Shown here in pieces: positions 1 through 12,988 of a stretch of DNA of 64,000 nucleotides. How positions within the stretch are numbered: the first letter of the stretch is position 1; each line of letters starts with the position of its first letter. The stretch is from contig OX940863.1 in the NCBI GenBank assembly GCA_954871525.1, forward strand, positions 7,168,001-7,232,000, in the 5' to 3' direction. The position numbers were made by a program, and so were the translations under genes. The stretch comes from Parietaria judaica. Its lineage: Eukaryota; Streptophyta; Magnoliopsida; Rosales; Urticaceae. Under the pieces are notes generated by a model. The model worked only from the letters and a program-made list of their open reading frames with translations, ran no database searches and was not told where the DNA came from.

Positions 1-1729
1 CTTGCATATTTTTGCATGAGAACTCTTGTTATATTCAAATTCCAATGTATAAGCCCTAAAATCATTATTTTTCAATTGATTCGAAATTTAAGGTTGTAAA
101 AAATGTAAAATAAAGAAATTCTATAGGAAATTCTATAGCATTTCATAAGGCATTTCTCGTCAACATTTTAATCCTTGCATATTTTTACATGAGAACTCTT
201 GTTATATTCAAATTCCAATGTATAAGCCCTAAAATCATTATTTTTTCAATTGGTTCAAAATTTTAGGTCGTAAACAATGTAAAATAAAGAAATGCTATAG
301 GAAATGCTATAGCATTTATGGCATTTCTCGTCAACAATTTAATCCTTGCATATTTTTGCATGAGAACTCTTGTTATATTCAAATTCCAATGTATAAGCCC
401 TAAAATCATTATTTTTTCAATTGGTTCGAAAGGTTGTAAAAAATGTAAAATAAAGAAATGCTATAGGAAATGCTATAGCATTTCGTATGGCATTTCTCGT
501 CAACAATTTAATCCTTGCATATTTTTGCATGAGAACTCTTGTTATATTCAAATTCCAATGTATAAGCCCTAAAATCATTATTTTTTCAATTTGTTCGACT
601 TTTAGGTAGTAAACAATGTAAAATAAAGAAATGCTATAGGAAATGCTATAGCATTTCCTATGGAATTTAACGTCAACAATTTAATCCTTGCATATTTTTG
701 CATGATAACTCTTGTTATATTCAAATTCCAATGTATAAGCCCTAAAATCATTATTTTTTCAATTGGTTCGAAATTTTAGGTCGTAAACAATGTAAAATAA
801 AGAAATGTTATAGGAAATGCTAGCATTTCTTATGGCATTTCTCGTCAACAATTTAATCCTTGCATATTTTTGCATGAGAACTCTTGTTATATTCAAATTC
901 ATTTGTATAAGCTTTAAAATCATTATTTTATCAATTGGTTCGAAATTTAAGGTTGTAAGAAATGTAAAATAAAGAAATGCTATAGGAAATGCTATAGCAT
1001 TTCCTATGGCATTTCTCGGCAACAATTTAATCCTTGCATATTTTTGCATGAGAACTCTTGTTATATTCAAATTCCAATGTATAATCCCTAAAATCATTAT
1101 TTTTTCAATTGGTTCGAAATTTAAGGATGTAAAAAATGTAAAATAAAGAAATGCTATAGGAAATGCTATAGCATTTCGTATGGAATGTCTCGTCAACAAT
1201 TTAATCCTTGCATATTTTTGCATGAGAACTCTTGTTATATTAAAATTCCAATGTATAAGCCCTAAAATCATTATTTTTTCAATTGGTTCGAAATTTAAGG
1301 TTGTAAAAAATGTCAAATAAAGAAATGCTATAGGAAATGCTATAGCATTTCGTATGGAATGTCTCGTCAACAATTTAATCCTTGCATATTTTTGCATGAG
1401 AACTCTTGTTATATTCAAATTCCAATGTATAATCCCTAAAATCATTATTTTTTCAATTGGTTTGAAATTTAAGGTTGTAAAAAATGTCAAATAAAGAAAT
1501 GCTATAGGAAATGCTATAGCATTTCCTATGGCATTTCTCGTCAATAATTTAATCGTTGCATATTTTTGCATGAGAACTATTGTTATATTCAAATTCCAAT
1601 GTATAAGCCCTAAAATCATTTTTTTTTATTGGTTCGACGTTTAGGTCGTAAACAATGTAAAATTAAGAAATGCTATAGCATTTCCTATGGAATTTAACGT
1701 CAACAATTTAATCCTTGCATATTTTTGCA
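1..1729 (-). repeat. Left-arm outer segment, no clear HOR copy
   Basis: About ten minus-strand monomers, cut by the window edge. One near 660-690 carries GGAATTTAACGTCAAC, the mark of the subtype used below to define HOR starts, but without the linked GAGAACGCTTCTAATATTA change. Monomers with AAGCTTTAAAATC lie near 910. I could not align this part as a whole to later copies. No non-repeat sequence is seen. Confidence 0.75.
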
Positions 1730-4290
1730 TGAGAACGCTTCTAATATTAAAATTTCAATGTATAAGCCATAAAATCATTATTTTTCAATCGGTTCGAAAT
1801 TTAAGGTTGTTAAAAATGTAAAATAAAGAAATGTTATATGAAATGCTATAGCATTTCCTATGGAATTTCTCGTCAACAATTTAATCCTTGCATATTTTTG
1901 CATAAGAACTCTTGTTATATTCAAATTCCAATGTATAAGCTTTAAAATCATTATTTTTTCAATTGGTTCGAAATTTAAGGTTGTAAAAAATTTAAAATAA
2001 AGAAATGCTATAGAAAATGCTATAGCATTTCCTATGGTATTTCTCGTCAACAATTTAATCCTTGCATATTTTTGCATGAGAACTCTTGTTATATTCAAAT
2101 TCCAATGTATAAGCCCTAAAATCATTATTTTTTCAATTGGTTCGAAAATTAAGGTTGTAAGAAATGTAAAATAAAGAAATTCTATAGGAAATTCTATAGC
2201 ATTTCATATAGCATTTCTCGTCAACATTTCAATCCTTGCATATTTTTGCATGAGTATATTCAAATTCCAATGTATAAGCCCTAAAATCATTATTTTTTCA
2301 ATTGGTTCGAAATTTAAGGTTGTAAAAAATGTTAAATAAAGAAATTCTATAGGAAATTCTATAGCATTTCCTATGGCATTTCTCGTCAACATTTTAATCC
2401 TTGCATATTTTTGCATGAGAACTCTTGTTATATTCAAATTCCAAGTTATAAGCCCTAAAATAATTATTTTTTCAATTGGTTCGAAATTTAAGGTTGTAAA
2501 AAATGTAAAATAAAGAAATTCTATTGGAAATGCTATAGCATTTCGTATGGCATTTCTCGTCAAAAATTTAATCCTTGCATATTTTTGCATGAGAACTCTT
2601 GTTATATTCAAATTCCAATGTATAAGCCCTAAAATAATTATTTTTTCAATTGGTTTGACTTTTAGGTCGTAAACAATGTAAAATAAAGAAATTCTATAGG
2701 AAATGCTTCCTACGGAATTTCTCGTCAACAATTTAATCCTTGCATATTTTGCATGAGAACTCTTGTTATATTCAAATTCCAATGTATAAGCCCTAAAATC
2801 ATTATTTTTTCAATTGGTTCGAAATTTTAGGTCGTAAACCATGTAAAATAAAGAAATGTTATAGGAAATGCTATAGCATTTCGTATGGCATTTCTCGTCA
2901 ACAATTTAACCTTGGATATTTTTGCATGAGAACTCTTGTTATATTCAAATTCCAATGTACAAGCCCTAAAATCATTATTTTTTCAATTGGTTCGACTTTT
3001 AGGTCGTAAACAATGTAATATAAAGAAATGCTATAGCATTTCCTATGGCATTTCTCGTCAACAATTTAATCCTTGCATATTTTTGCATGAGAAATCTTGT
3101 TATATTCAAATTCCAATGTATAATCCCTAAAATATTTATTTTTTCAAATTGTTCGAAATTTAAGGTTGTAAAAAATGTAAAATAAAGAAATTCTATTGGA
3201 AATTCTATAGCATTTCATATGGCATTTCTCGTCAACATTTTAATCCTTGCTTATTTTTTCATGAGTATATTCAAATTCCAATGTATAAGCCCTAAAATCA
3301 TTATTTTTCAATTGGTTTGAAATTTAAGGTTGTAAAAAATGTCAAATAAAGAAATTCTATTGGAAATTCTATAGCATTTCCTATGGCATTTCTCGTCAAC
3401 ATTTTAATCCTTGCATATTTTTGCATGAGAACTCTTGTTATATTCAAATTCCAAGTTATAAGCCCTAAAATCATTATTTTTTAATTGGTTCGAGATTTAA
3501 GGTTGTAAAAAATGTAAAATAAAGAAATTCTATAGGAAATTCTATAGCATTTCCTATGGCATTTCTCGTCAACATTTTAATCCTTGCATATTTTTGCATG
3601 AGAACTCTTGTTATATTCAAATTCCAATGTATAAGCCCTAAAATAATTATTTTTTCAATTGGTTCGAAATTTTAGGTCATAAACAATGTAAAATAAAGAA
3701 ATGCTATAGGAAATGCTAGCATTTCCTATGGCATTTCTCGTCAACAATTTAATCCTTGCATATTTTTGCATGAGAACTCTTGTTATATTCAAATTCCAAT
3801 GTATAAGCCCTAAATAATTTATTTTTCAATTGGTTCGAAATTTAAGGTTGTAAAAAATGTAAAATAAAGAAATGCTATAGGAAATGCTATAGCATTTCCT
3901 ATGGCATTTCTCGTCAACAATTTAATCCTTGCATATTTTTGCATGAGAACTCTTGTTATATTCAAATTCCAATGTATAAGACCTAAAATCATTATTTTTT
4001 CAATTGGTTCGAAATTTAAGGTTCTAAAAAATGTAAAATAAAGAAATGCTATAGGAAATGCTATAGCATTTTGTATGGAATTTCTCATCAAGAATTTAAT
4101 CCTTGCATATTTTTGCATGAGAACTCTTGTGATATTCAAATTCCAATGTATAAGCCCTAAAATCATTATTTTTTTGATTGGTTCGACTTTTAGGACGTAA
4201 ACAATGTAAAATTAAGAAATGCTATAGGAAATGCTATAGCATTTCCTATGGAATTTAACGTCAACAATTTAATCCTTGCATATTTTTGCA
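1730..4290 (-). repeat. Left-arm HOR copy, ~2,561 bp (about 15 monomers)
   Basis: Bounded by successive occurrences of the marker TGAGAACGCTTCTAATATTA at 1,730 and 4,291, each preceded by GGAATTTAACGTCAAC. It is the most diverged copy; its later part (about 3.8-4.29 kb) aligns with 6.7-7.2 kb at an offset of 2,913 bp. It is shorter than the next copy by about two monomers. Confidence 0.7.
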
Positions 4291-7203
4291 TGAGAACGCT
4301 TCTAATATTAAAATTTCAATGTATAAGCCCTAAAATCATTATTTTTTCAATCGGTTTGAAATTTAAGGTTGTAAAAAATGTAAAATAAAGAAATGCTATA
4401 GGAAATGCTATAGCATTTCGTATGGCATTTCTCGTCAACAATTTAATCCTTGCATATTTTTGCATGAGAACTCTTGTTATATTCAAATTCCAATGTATAA
4501 GCCCTAAAATCATTATTTTTTCAATTGGTTCGAAAATTAAGGTTGTAAAAAATGTAAAATAAAGAAATTCTATAGGAAATTCTATAGCATTTCATATGGC
4601 ATTTCTCGTCAACATTTTAATCCTTGCATATTTTTGCATGAGTATATTCAAATTCCAATGTATAAGCCCTAAAATCATTATTTTTTCAATTGGTTCGAAA
4701 TTTAAGGTTGTAAAAATTGTCAAATATAGAAATTCTATAGGAAATTCTACAGCATTTCATATGGCATTTCTCGTCAACATTTTAATCCTTGCATATTTTT
4801 GCATGAGAACCCTTGTTATATTCAAATTCCAAGTTATAAGCCCTAAAATAATTATTTTTTCAATTGGTTCGAAATTTTAGGTTGTAAAAATGTAAAATAA
4901 AGAAATTCTATTGGAAATGCTATAGCATTTCGTATGGCATTTCTCGTCAAATTTAATCCTTGCATATTTTTGCATGAGAACTCTTGTTATATTCAAATTC
5001 CAATGTATAAGCCCTAAAATCATTATGTTTTCAATTGGTTCGAAATTTAAGGTTGTAAAAAATGTAAAATAAAGAAATTCTATAGGAAATGCTATAGCAT
5101 TTCGTTTGGCATTTCTCGTCAACAATTTAATCCTTGCATATTTTTGCATGAGAACTCTTGTTATATTCAAATTCCAATGTATAAGCCCTAAAATAAATAT
5201 TTTTTCAATTGGTTCGACTTTTAGGTCGTAAACAATGTAAAATAAAGAAATGCTATAGGAAATGCTATAGCATTTCCTATGGCATTTCTCGTCAACAATT
5301 TAATCCTTGCATATTTTTGCATGAGAACTCTTGTTATATTCAAATTCCAATGTATAAGCCCTAAAATAATTATTTTTTCAATTGGTTCGACTTTTAGGTC
5401 GTAAACAATGTAAAATAAAGAAATGCTATAGGAAATGCTATAGCATTTCCTATGGCATTTCTCGTCAACAATTTAACCTTGCATATTTTTGCATGAGAAC
5501 TCTTGTTATATTAAAATTCCAATGTATAAGCCCTAAAATCATTATTTTTTCAATTGGTTCGAAATTTTAGGTCGTAAACCATGTAAAATAAAGAAATGAT
5601 ATAGGAAATGCTATAGCATTTCCTATGGCATTTCTCGTCAACAATTTAACCTTGCATATTTTTGCATGAGAACTCTTGTTATATTCAAATTCCAATGTAT
5701 AAGCCCTAAAATCATTATTTTTTTCAATTGGTTCGACTTTTAGGTCGTAAACAATGTAATATAAAGAAATGCTATAGGAAATGCTATAGCATTTCCTATG
5801 GCATTTCTCGTCAACAATTTAATCCTTGCATATTTTTGCATGAGAACTGTTGTTATATTATAATTCGAATGTATAATCCCTAAAATAATTATTTTTTCAA
5901 ATTGTTCGAAATTTAAGGTTGTAAAAAATGTAAAATAAAGAAATTCTATAGGAAATTCTATAGCATTTCATATGGCATTTCTCCACAACATTTTAATCCT
6001 TGCATATTTTTGCATGAGTATATTCAAATTCCAATGTATAAGCCCTAAAATCATTATTTTTTCAATTGGTTTGAAATTTAAGGTTGTAAAAAATGTCAAA
6101 TAAAGAAATTCTATAGGAAATTCTATAGCATTTCCTATGGCATTTCTCGTCAACATTTTAATCCTTCCATATTTTTGCATGAGAACTCTTGGTATATTCA
6201 AATTCCAAGTTATAAGCCCTAAAATCATTATTTTTTCAATTGGTTCGAAATTTAAGGTTGTAAAAAATGTAAAATAAAGAAATTCTATTGGAAATGATAT
6301 AGCATTTCGTATGGCATTTCTCGTCAACAATTTAATCCTTGCATATTTTTGCATGAGAATCTTTTTATATTCAAATTCCAATGTATAAGCCCTAAAATCA
6401 TTATTTTTTCAATTGGTTCGAAATTTAAGGTTGTAAAAAATGTAAAATAAAGAAATGCTATAGCATTTCCTATGGCATTTCTCGTCAACATTTTAATCCT
6501 TGCATATTTTTGCATGAGAACTCTTGTTATATTCAAATTCCAATGTATAAGCCCTAAAATCATTATTTTTTCAATTGGTTCGAAATTTTAGTTCATAAAC
6601 AATGTAAAATAAAGAAATGCTATAGGAAATGCATTTCCTATGGCATTTCTCGTCAACAATTTAATCCTTGCATATTTTTGCATGAGAACTCTTGTTATAT
6701 TCAAATTCCAATGTATAAGCCCTAAAATCATTTTTTTTTCAATTGGTTCGAAATTTAAGGTTGTACAAAATGTAAAATAAAGAAATGCTATAGGAAATGC
6801 TATAGCATTTCCTATGGCATTTCTCGTCAAAAATTTAATCCTTGCATATTTTTGCATGAGAACTCTTGTTATATTCAAATTCCAATGTATAAGCCCTAAA
6901 ATCATTATTTTTTCAATTGGTTCGAAATTTAAGGTTGTAAAAAATGTAAAATAAAGAAATGCTATAGGAAATGCTATAGCATTTCGTATGGAATTTCTCG
7001 TCAACAATTTAATCCTTGCATATTTTTGCATGAGAACTCTTGTGATATTCAAATTCCTATGTATAAGCCCTAAAATCATTATTTTTTTGATTGGTTCGAC
7101 TTTTAGGTCGTAAACAATGTAAAATTAAGAAATGCTATGGGAAATGCTATAGCATTTCCTATGGAATTTAACGTCAACAATTTAATCCTTGCATATTTTT
7201 GCA
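4291..7203 (-). repeat. Left-arm HOR copy, 2,913 bp (17 monomers)
   Basis: Runs between markers at 4,291 and 7,204. The stretch from about 5.2 to 7.2 kb is near-identical to 8.1-10.1 kb at an offset of 2,913 bp, including private variants such as TTATATTATAATTCGAATGT, GGCATTTCTCCACAACATTT and GAGAATCTTTTTATATTC. Confidence 0.85.
5246..5289. repeat. Representative left-arm dyad, 44 bp with one mismatch
   Basis: The same dyad seen in a minus-strand monomer. Pairing runs 22 bases out from GCTA/TAGC, with a single T/G mismatch at pair 14 (GCTATAGG on the left, CCTATGGC on the right). This is the commonest form in both arms. Confidence 0.88.
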
Positions 7204-10116
7204 TGAGAACGCTTCTAATATTAAAATTTCAATGTATAAGCCCTAAAATCATTATTTTTCAATCGGTTCGAAATTTAAGGTTGTAAAAATTGTAAAATAA
7301 AGAAATGCTATAGGAAATGCTATATCATTTCGTATGGCATTTCTCGTCAACAATTTAATCCTTGCATATTTTTGCATGAGAACTCTTGTTATATTCAAAT
7401 TCTAATGTATAAGCCCTAAAATCATTATTTTTTCAATTGGTTCGAAAATTAAGGTTGTAAAAAATGTAAAATAAAGAAATTCTATAGGAAATTCTATAGC
7501 ATTTCATATGGCATTTCTCAACAACATTTTAATCCTTGTAAATTTTTGCATGAGTATATTCAAATTCCAATGTATAAGCCCTAAAATCATTATTTTTTCA
7601 ATTGGTTCGAAATTTAAGGTTGTAAAAAATGTCAAATAAAGAAAATCTATAGGAAATTCTATAGCATTTCCTATGGCATTTCTCGTCAACATTTTTATCC
7701 TTGCATATTTTTGCCTGAGAACCCTTGTTATATTCAAATTCCAAGTTATAAGCCCTAAAATAATTATTTTTTCAATTGGTTCGAAATTTTAGGTTGTAAA
7801 AATGTAAAATAAAGAAATTCTATTGGAAATGCTATAGCATTTCGTATGGCATTTCTCGTCAAAATTTAATCCTTGCATATTTTTGCATGAGAACTCTTGT
7901 TATATTCAAATTCCAATGTATAAGCCCTAAAATCATTATGTTTTCAATTGGTTCGAAATTTAAGGTTGTAAAAAATGTAAAATAAAGAAATTCTATAGGA
8001 AATGCTATAGCATTTCGTTTGGCATTTCTCGTCAACAATTTAATCCTTGCATATTTTTCCATGAGAACTATTTTTATATTCAAATTCCAATGTATAAGCC
8101 CTAAAATAAATATTTTTTCAATTGGTTCGACTTTTAGGTCGTAAACAATGTAAAATAAAGAAATGCTATAGGAAATGCTATAGCATTTCCTATGGCATTT
8201 CTCGTCAACAATTTAATCCTTGCATATTTTTGCATGAGAACTCTTGTTATATTCAAATTCCAATGTATAAGCCCTAAAATAATTATTTTTTCAATTGGTT
8301 TGACTTTTAGGTCGTAAACAATGTAAAATAAAGAAATGCTATAGGAAATGCTATAGCATTTCCTATGGCATTTCTCGTCAACAATTTAACCTTGCATATT
8401 TTTGCATGAGAACTCTTGTTATATTAAAATTCCAATGTATAAGCCCTAAAATCATTATTTTTTCAATTGGTTCGAAATTTTAGGTCGTAAACCATGTAAA
8501 ATAAAGAAATGCTATAGGAAATGCTATAGCATTTCCTATGGCATTTCTCGTCAACAATTTAACCTTGCATATTTTTGCATGAGAACTCTTGTTATATTCA
8601 AATTCCAATGTATAAGCCCTAAAATCATTATTTTTTTCAATTGGTTCGACTTTTAGGTCGTAAACAATGTAATATAAAGAAATGCTATAGGAAATGCTAT
8701 AGCATTTCCTATGGCATTTCTCGTCAACAATTTAATCCTTGCATATTTTTGCATGAGAACTCTTGTTATATTATAATTCGAATGTATAATCCCTAAAATA
8801 ATTATTTTTTCAAATTGTTCGAAATTTAAGGTTGTAAAAAATGTAAAATAAAGAAATTCTATAGGAAATTCTATAGCATTTCATATGGCATTTCTCCACA
8901 ACATTTTAATCCTTGCATATTTTTGCATGAGTATATTCAAATTCCAATGTATAAGCCCTAAAATCATTATTTTTTCAATTGGTTTGAAATTTAAGGTTGT
9001 AAAAAATGTCAAATAAAGAAATTCTATAGGAAATTCTATAGCATTTCCTATGGCATTTCTCGTCAACATTTTAATCCTTCCATATTTTTGCATGAGAACT
9101 CTTGGTATATTCAAATTCCAAGTTATAAGCCCTAAAATCATTATTTTTTCAATTGGTTCGAAATTTAAGGTTGTAAAAAATGTAAAATAAAGAAATTCTA
9201 TTGGAAATGATATAGCATTTCGTATGGCATTTCTCGTCAACAATTTAATCCTTGCATATTTTTGCATGAGAATCTTTTTATATTCAAATTCCAATGTATA
9301 AGCCCTAAAATCATTATTTTTTCAATTGGTTCGAAATTTAAGGTTGTAAAAAATGTAAAATAAAGAAATGCTATAGCATTTCCTATGGCATTTCTCGTCA
9401 ACATTTTAATCCTTGCATATTTTTGCATGAGAACTCTTGTTATATTCAAATTCCAATGTATAAGCCCTAAAATCATTATTTTTTCAATTGGTTCGAAATT
9501 TTAGGTCATAAACAATGTAAAATAAAGAAATGCTATAGGAAATGCATTTCCTATGGCATTTCTCGTCAACAATTTAATCCTTGCATATTTTTGCATGAGA
9601 ACTCTTGTTATATTCAAATTCCAATGTATAAGCCCTAAAATCATTTTTTTTTCAATTGGTTCGAAATTTAAGGTTGTACAAAATGTAAAATAAAGAAATG
9701 CTATAGGAAATGCTATAGCATTTCCTATGGCATTTCTCGTCAAAAATTTAATCCTTGCATATTTTTGCATGAGAACTCTTGTTATATTCAAATTCCAATG
9801 TATAAGCCCTAAAATCATTATTTTTTCAATTGGTTCGAAATTTAAGGTTGTAAAAAATGTAAAATAAAGAAATGCTATAGGAAATGCTATAGCATTTCGT
9901 ATGGAATTTCTCGTCAACAATTTAATCCTTGCATATTTTTGCATGAGAACTCTTGTGATATTCAAATTCCTATGTATAAGCCCTAAAATCATTATTTTTT
10001 TGATTGGTTCGACTTTTAGGTCGTAAACAATGTAAAATTAAGAAATGCTATGGGAAATGCTATAGCATTTCCTATGGAATTTAACGTCAACAATTTAATC
10101 CTTGCATATTTTTGCA
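7204..10116 (-). repeat. Left-arm HOR copy, 2,913 bp (17 monomers)
   Basis: Second clear copy of the 2,913-bp unit, between markers at 7,204 and 10,117. It differs from the preceding copy by scattered single bases, for example TTTTAGGTCATAAAC here against TTTTAGTTCATAAAC near 6,590. The unit after it loses this register near 11.1 kb, where one monomer is missing. Confidence 0.85.
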
Positions 10117-12988
10117 TGAGAACGCTTCTAATATTAAAATTTCAATGTATAAGCCCTAAAATCATTATTTTTTCAATCGGTTCGAAATTTAAGGTTGTAA
10201 AAAATGTAAAATAAAGAAATGCTATAGGAAATGCTATATCATTTCGTATGGCATTTCTCGTCAACAATTTAATCCTTGCATATTTTTGCATGAGAACTCT
10301 TGTTATATTCAAATTCTAATGTATAAGCCCTAAAATCATTATTTTTTCAATTGGTTCGAAAATTAAGGTTGTAAAAAATGTAAAATAAAGAAATTCTATA
10401 GGAAATTCTATAGCATTTCATATGGCATTTCTCAACAACATTTTAATCCTTGTAAATTTTTGCATGAGTATATTCAAATTCCAATGTATAAGCCCTAAAA
10501 TCATTATTTTTTCAATTGGTTCGAAATTTAAGGTTGTAAAAAATGTCAAATAAAGAAAATCTATAGGAAATTCTATAGCATTTCCTATGGCATTTCTCGT
10601 CAACATTTTTATCCTTGCATATTTTTGCATGAGAACCCTTGTTATATTCAAATTCCAAGTTATAAGCCCTAAAATAATTATTTTTTCAATTGGTTCGAAA
10701 TTTTAGGTTGTAAAAATGTAAAATAAAGAAATTCTATTGGAAATGCTATAGCATTTCGTATGGCATTTCTCGTCAACAATTTAATCCTTGCATATTTTTG
10801 CATGAGAACTCTTGTTATATTCAAATTCCAATGTATAAGCACTAAAATCATTATGTTTTCAATTGGTTCGAAATTTAAGGTTGTAAAAAATGTAAAAGAA
10901 AGAAATGCTATAGGAAATGCTATAGCATTTCGTTTGGCATTTCTCGTCAACAATTTAATCCTTGCATATTTTTGCATGAGAACTCTTTTTATATTCAAAT
11001 TCCAATGTATAAGCCCTAAAATAATTATTTTTTCAATTGGTTCGACTTTTAGGTCGTAAACAATGTAAAATAAAGAAATGCTATAGGAAATGCTATAGCA
11101 TTTCCTATGGAATTTCTCGTCAACAATTTAATCCTTGCATATTTTTGCATGAGAACTCTTGTTATATTCAAATTCCAATGTATAAGCCCTAAAATCATTA
11201 TTTTTTCAATTGGTTCGAAATTTTAGGTCGTAAACCATGTAAAATAAAGAAATGCTATAGGAAATGCTATAGCATTTCCTATGGCATTTCTCGTCAACAA
11301 TTTAACCTTGCATATTTTTGCATGAGAACTCTTGTTATATTCAAATTCCAATGTATAAGCCCTAAAATCATTATTTTTTTCAATTGGTTCGACTTTTAGG
11401 TCGTAAACAATGTAATATAAAGAAATGCTATAGGAAATGCTATAGCATTTCCTATGGCATTTCTCGTCAACAATTTAATCCTTGCATATTTTTGCATGAG
11501 AACTCTTGTTATATTCAAATTCGAATGTATAATCCCTAAAATAATTATTTTTTCAAATTGTTCGAAATTTAAGGTTGTAAAAAATGTAAAATAATGAAAT
11601 TCTATAGGAAATTCTATAGCATTTCATATGGCATTTCTCCACAATATTTTAATCCTTGCATATTTTTGCATGAGTATATTCAAATTCCAATGTATAAGCC
11701 CTAAAATCATTATTTTTTCAATTGGTTCGAAATTTAAGGTTGTAAAAAATGTCAAATAGAGAATTTCTATAGGAAATTCTATAGCATTTCCTATGGCATT
11801 TCTCGTCAACATTTTAATCCTTCCATATTTTAGCATGAGAACTCTTGGTATATTCAAATTCCAAGTTATAAGACCTAAAATCATTATTTTTTCAATTGGT
11901 TCGAAATTTAAGGTTGTAAAAAATGTAAAATAAAGAAATTCTATTGGAAATGATATAGAATTTCGTATGGCATTTCTCGTCAACAATTTAATCCTTGCAT
12001 ATTTTTGCATGAGAACTCTTGTTATATTCAAATTCCAATGTATAAGCCCTAAAATCATTATTTTTTCAATTGGTTCGAAATTTAAGGTTGTAAAAAATGT
12101 AAAATAAAGAAATGCTATAGGAAATGCTATAGCATTTCGTATGGCATTTCTCGTCAACAATTTAATCCTTGCATATTTTTGCATGAGAACTCTTGTTATA
12201 TTCAAATCCCAATGTATAAGCCCTAAAATCATTATTTTTTCAATTGGTTCGAAATTTTAGGTCGTAAACCATGTAAAATAAAGAAATGCTATAGGAAATG
12301 CTATAGCATTTTCTATGGCATTTCTCGTCAACAATTTAACCTTGCATATTTTTTCATGAGAACTCTTGTTATATTCAAATTCCAATGTATAAGCCCTAAA
12401 ATCATTATTTTTTCAATTGGTTCGACTTTTAGGTCGTAAACAATGTAATATAAAGAAATGCTATAGGAAATTCTATAGCATTTCCTATGGTATTTCTCGT
12501 CAACAATTTAATCCTTGCATATTTTTGCATGAGAACTCTTGTTATATTCAAATTCCAATGTATAATCCCTAAAATAAATATTTTTTCAAATTGTTCGAAA
12601 TTTAAGGTTGTAAAAAATGTAAAATAAAGAAATTCATTATGAAATTCTATAGCATTTCATATGGCATTTCTCGTCAATATTTTAATCCTTGCATATTTTT
12701 GAATGAGTATATTCAAATTCCAATGTATAAGCCCTAAAATCATTATTTTTTCAATTGGTTTGAATTTTATGGTTGTAAAAAATGTCAAATAAAGAAATTC
12801 TATAGGAAATTCTATAGCATTTCCTATGGCATTTCTCGTCAACATTTTAATCCTTGCATATTTTTGCATGAGAACTCTTGTTATATTCAAATTCCAATGT
12901 ATAAGCCCTAAAATCATTATTTTTTCAATTGGTTCGACTTTTAGGTCGTAAACAATGTAATATAAAGAAATGCTATAGGAAATTCTAT
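9375..12988 (-). repeat. 3,614-bp tandem duplication, copy 1 (21 monomers)
   Basis: From about 9,375 this segment matches the sequence starting near 12,989 at a constant offset of 3,614 bp. Shared private variants include GGAAATGCATTTCC, TGTACAAAATGT, GCACTAAAATCATTATG and AATTCATTATGAAATTC. It overlaps the end of the 2,913-bp register, so the 3,614-bp unit arose later from part of that HOR plus further monomers. Confidence 0.87.

Noticed and set aside
5246..5289. Rho-independent terminators
   Set aside because: The inverted repeats are AT-rich, occur once per monomer, lack a GC-rich stem followed directly by a T-run, and no gene lies upstream.
10760..11059. Antisense open frames starting MAFLVNN
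   Set aside because: The complementary frame of the same monomer, seen wherever two units stay in register; it has no independent signal.
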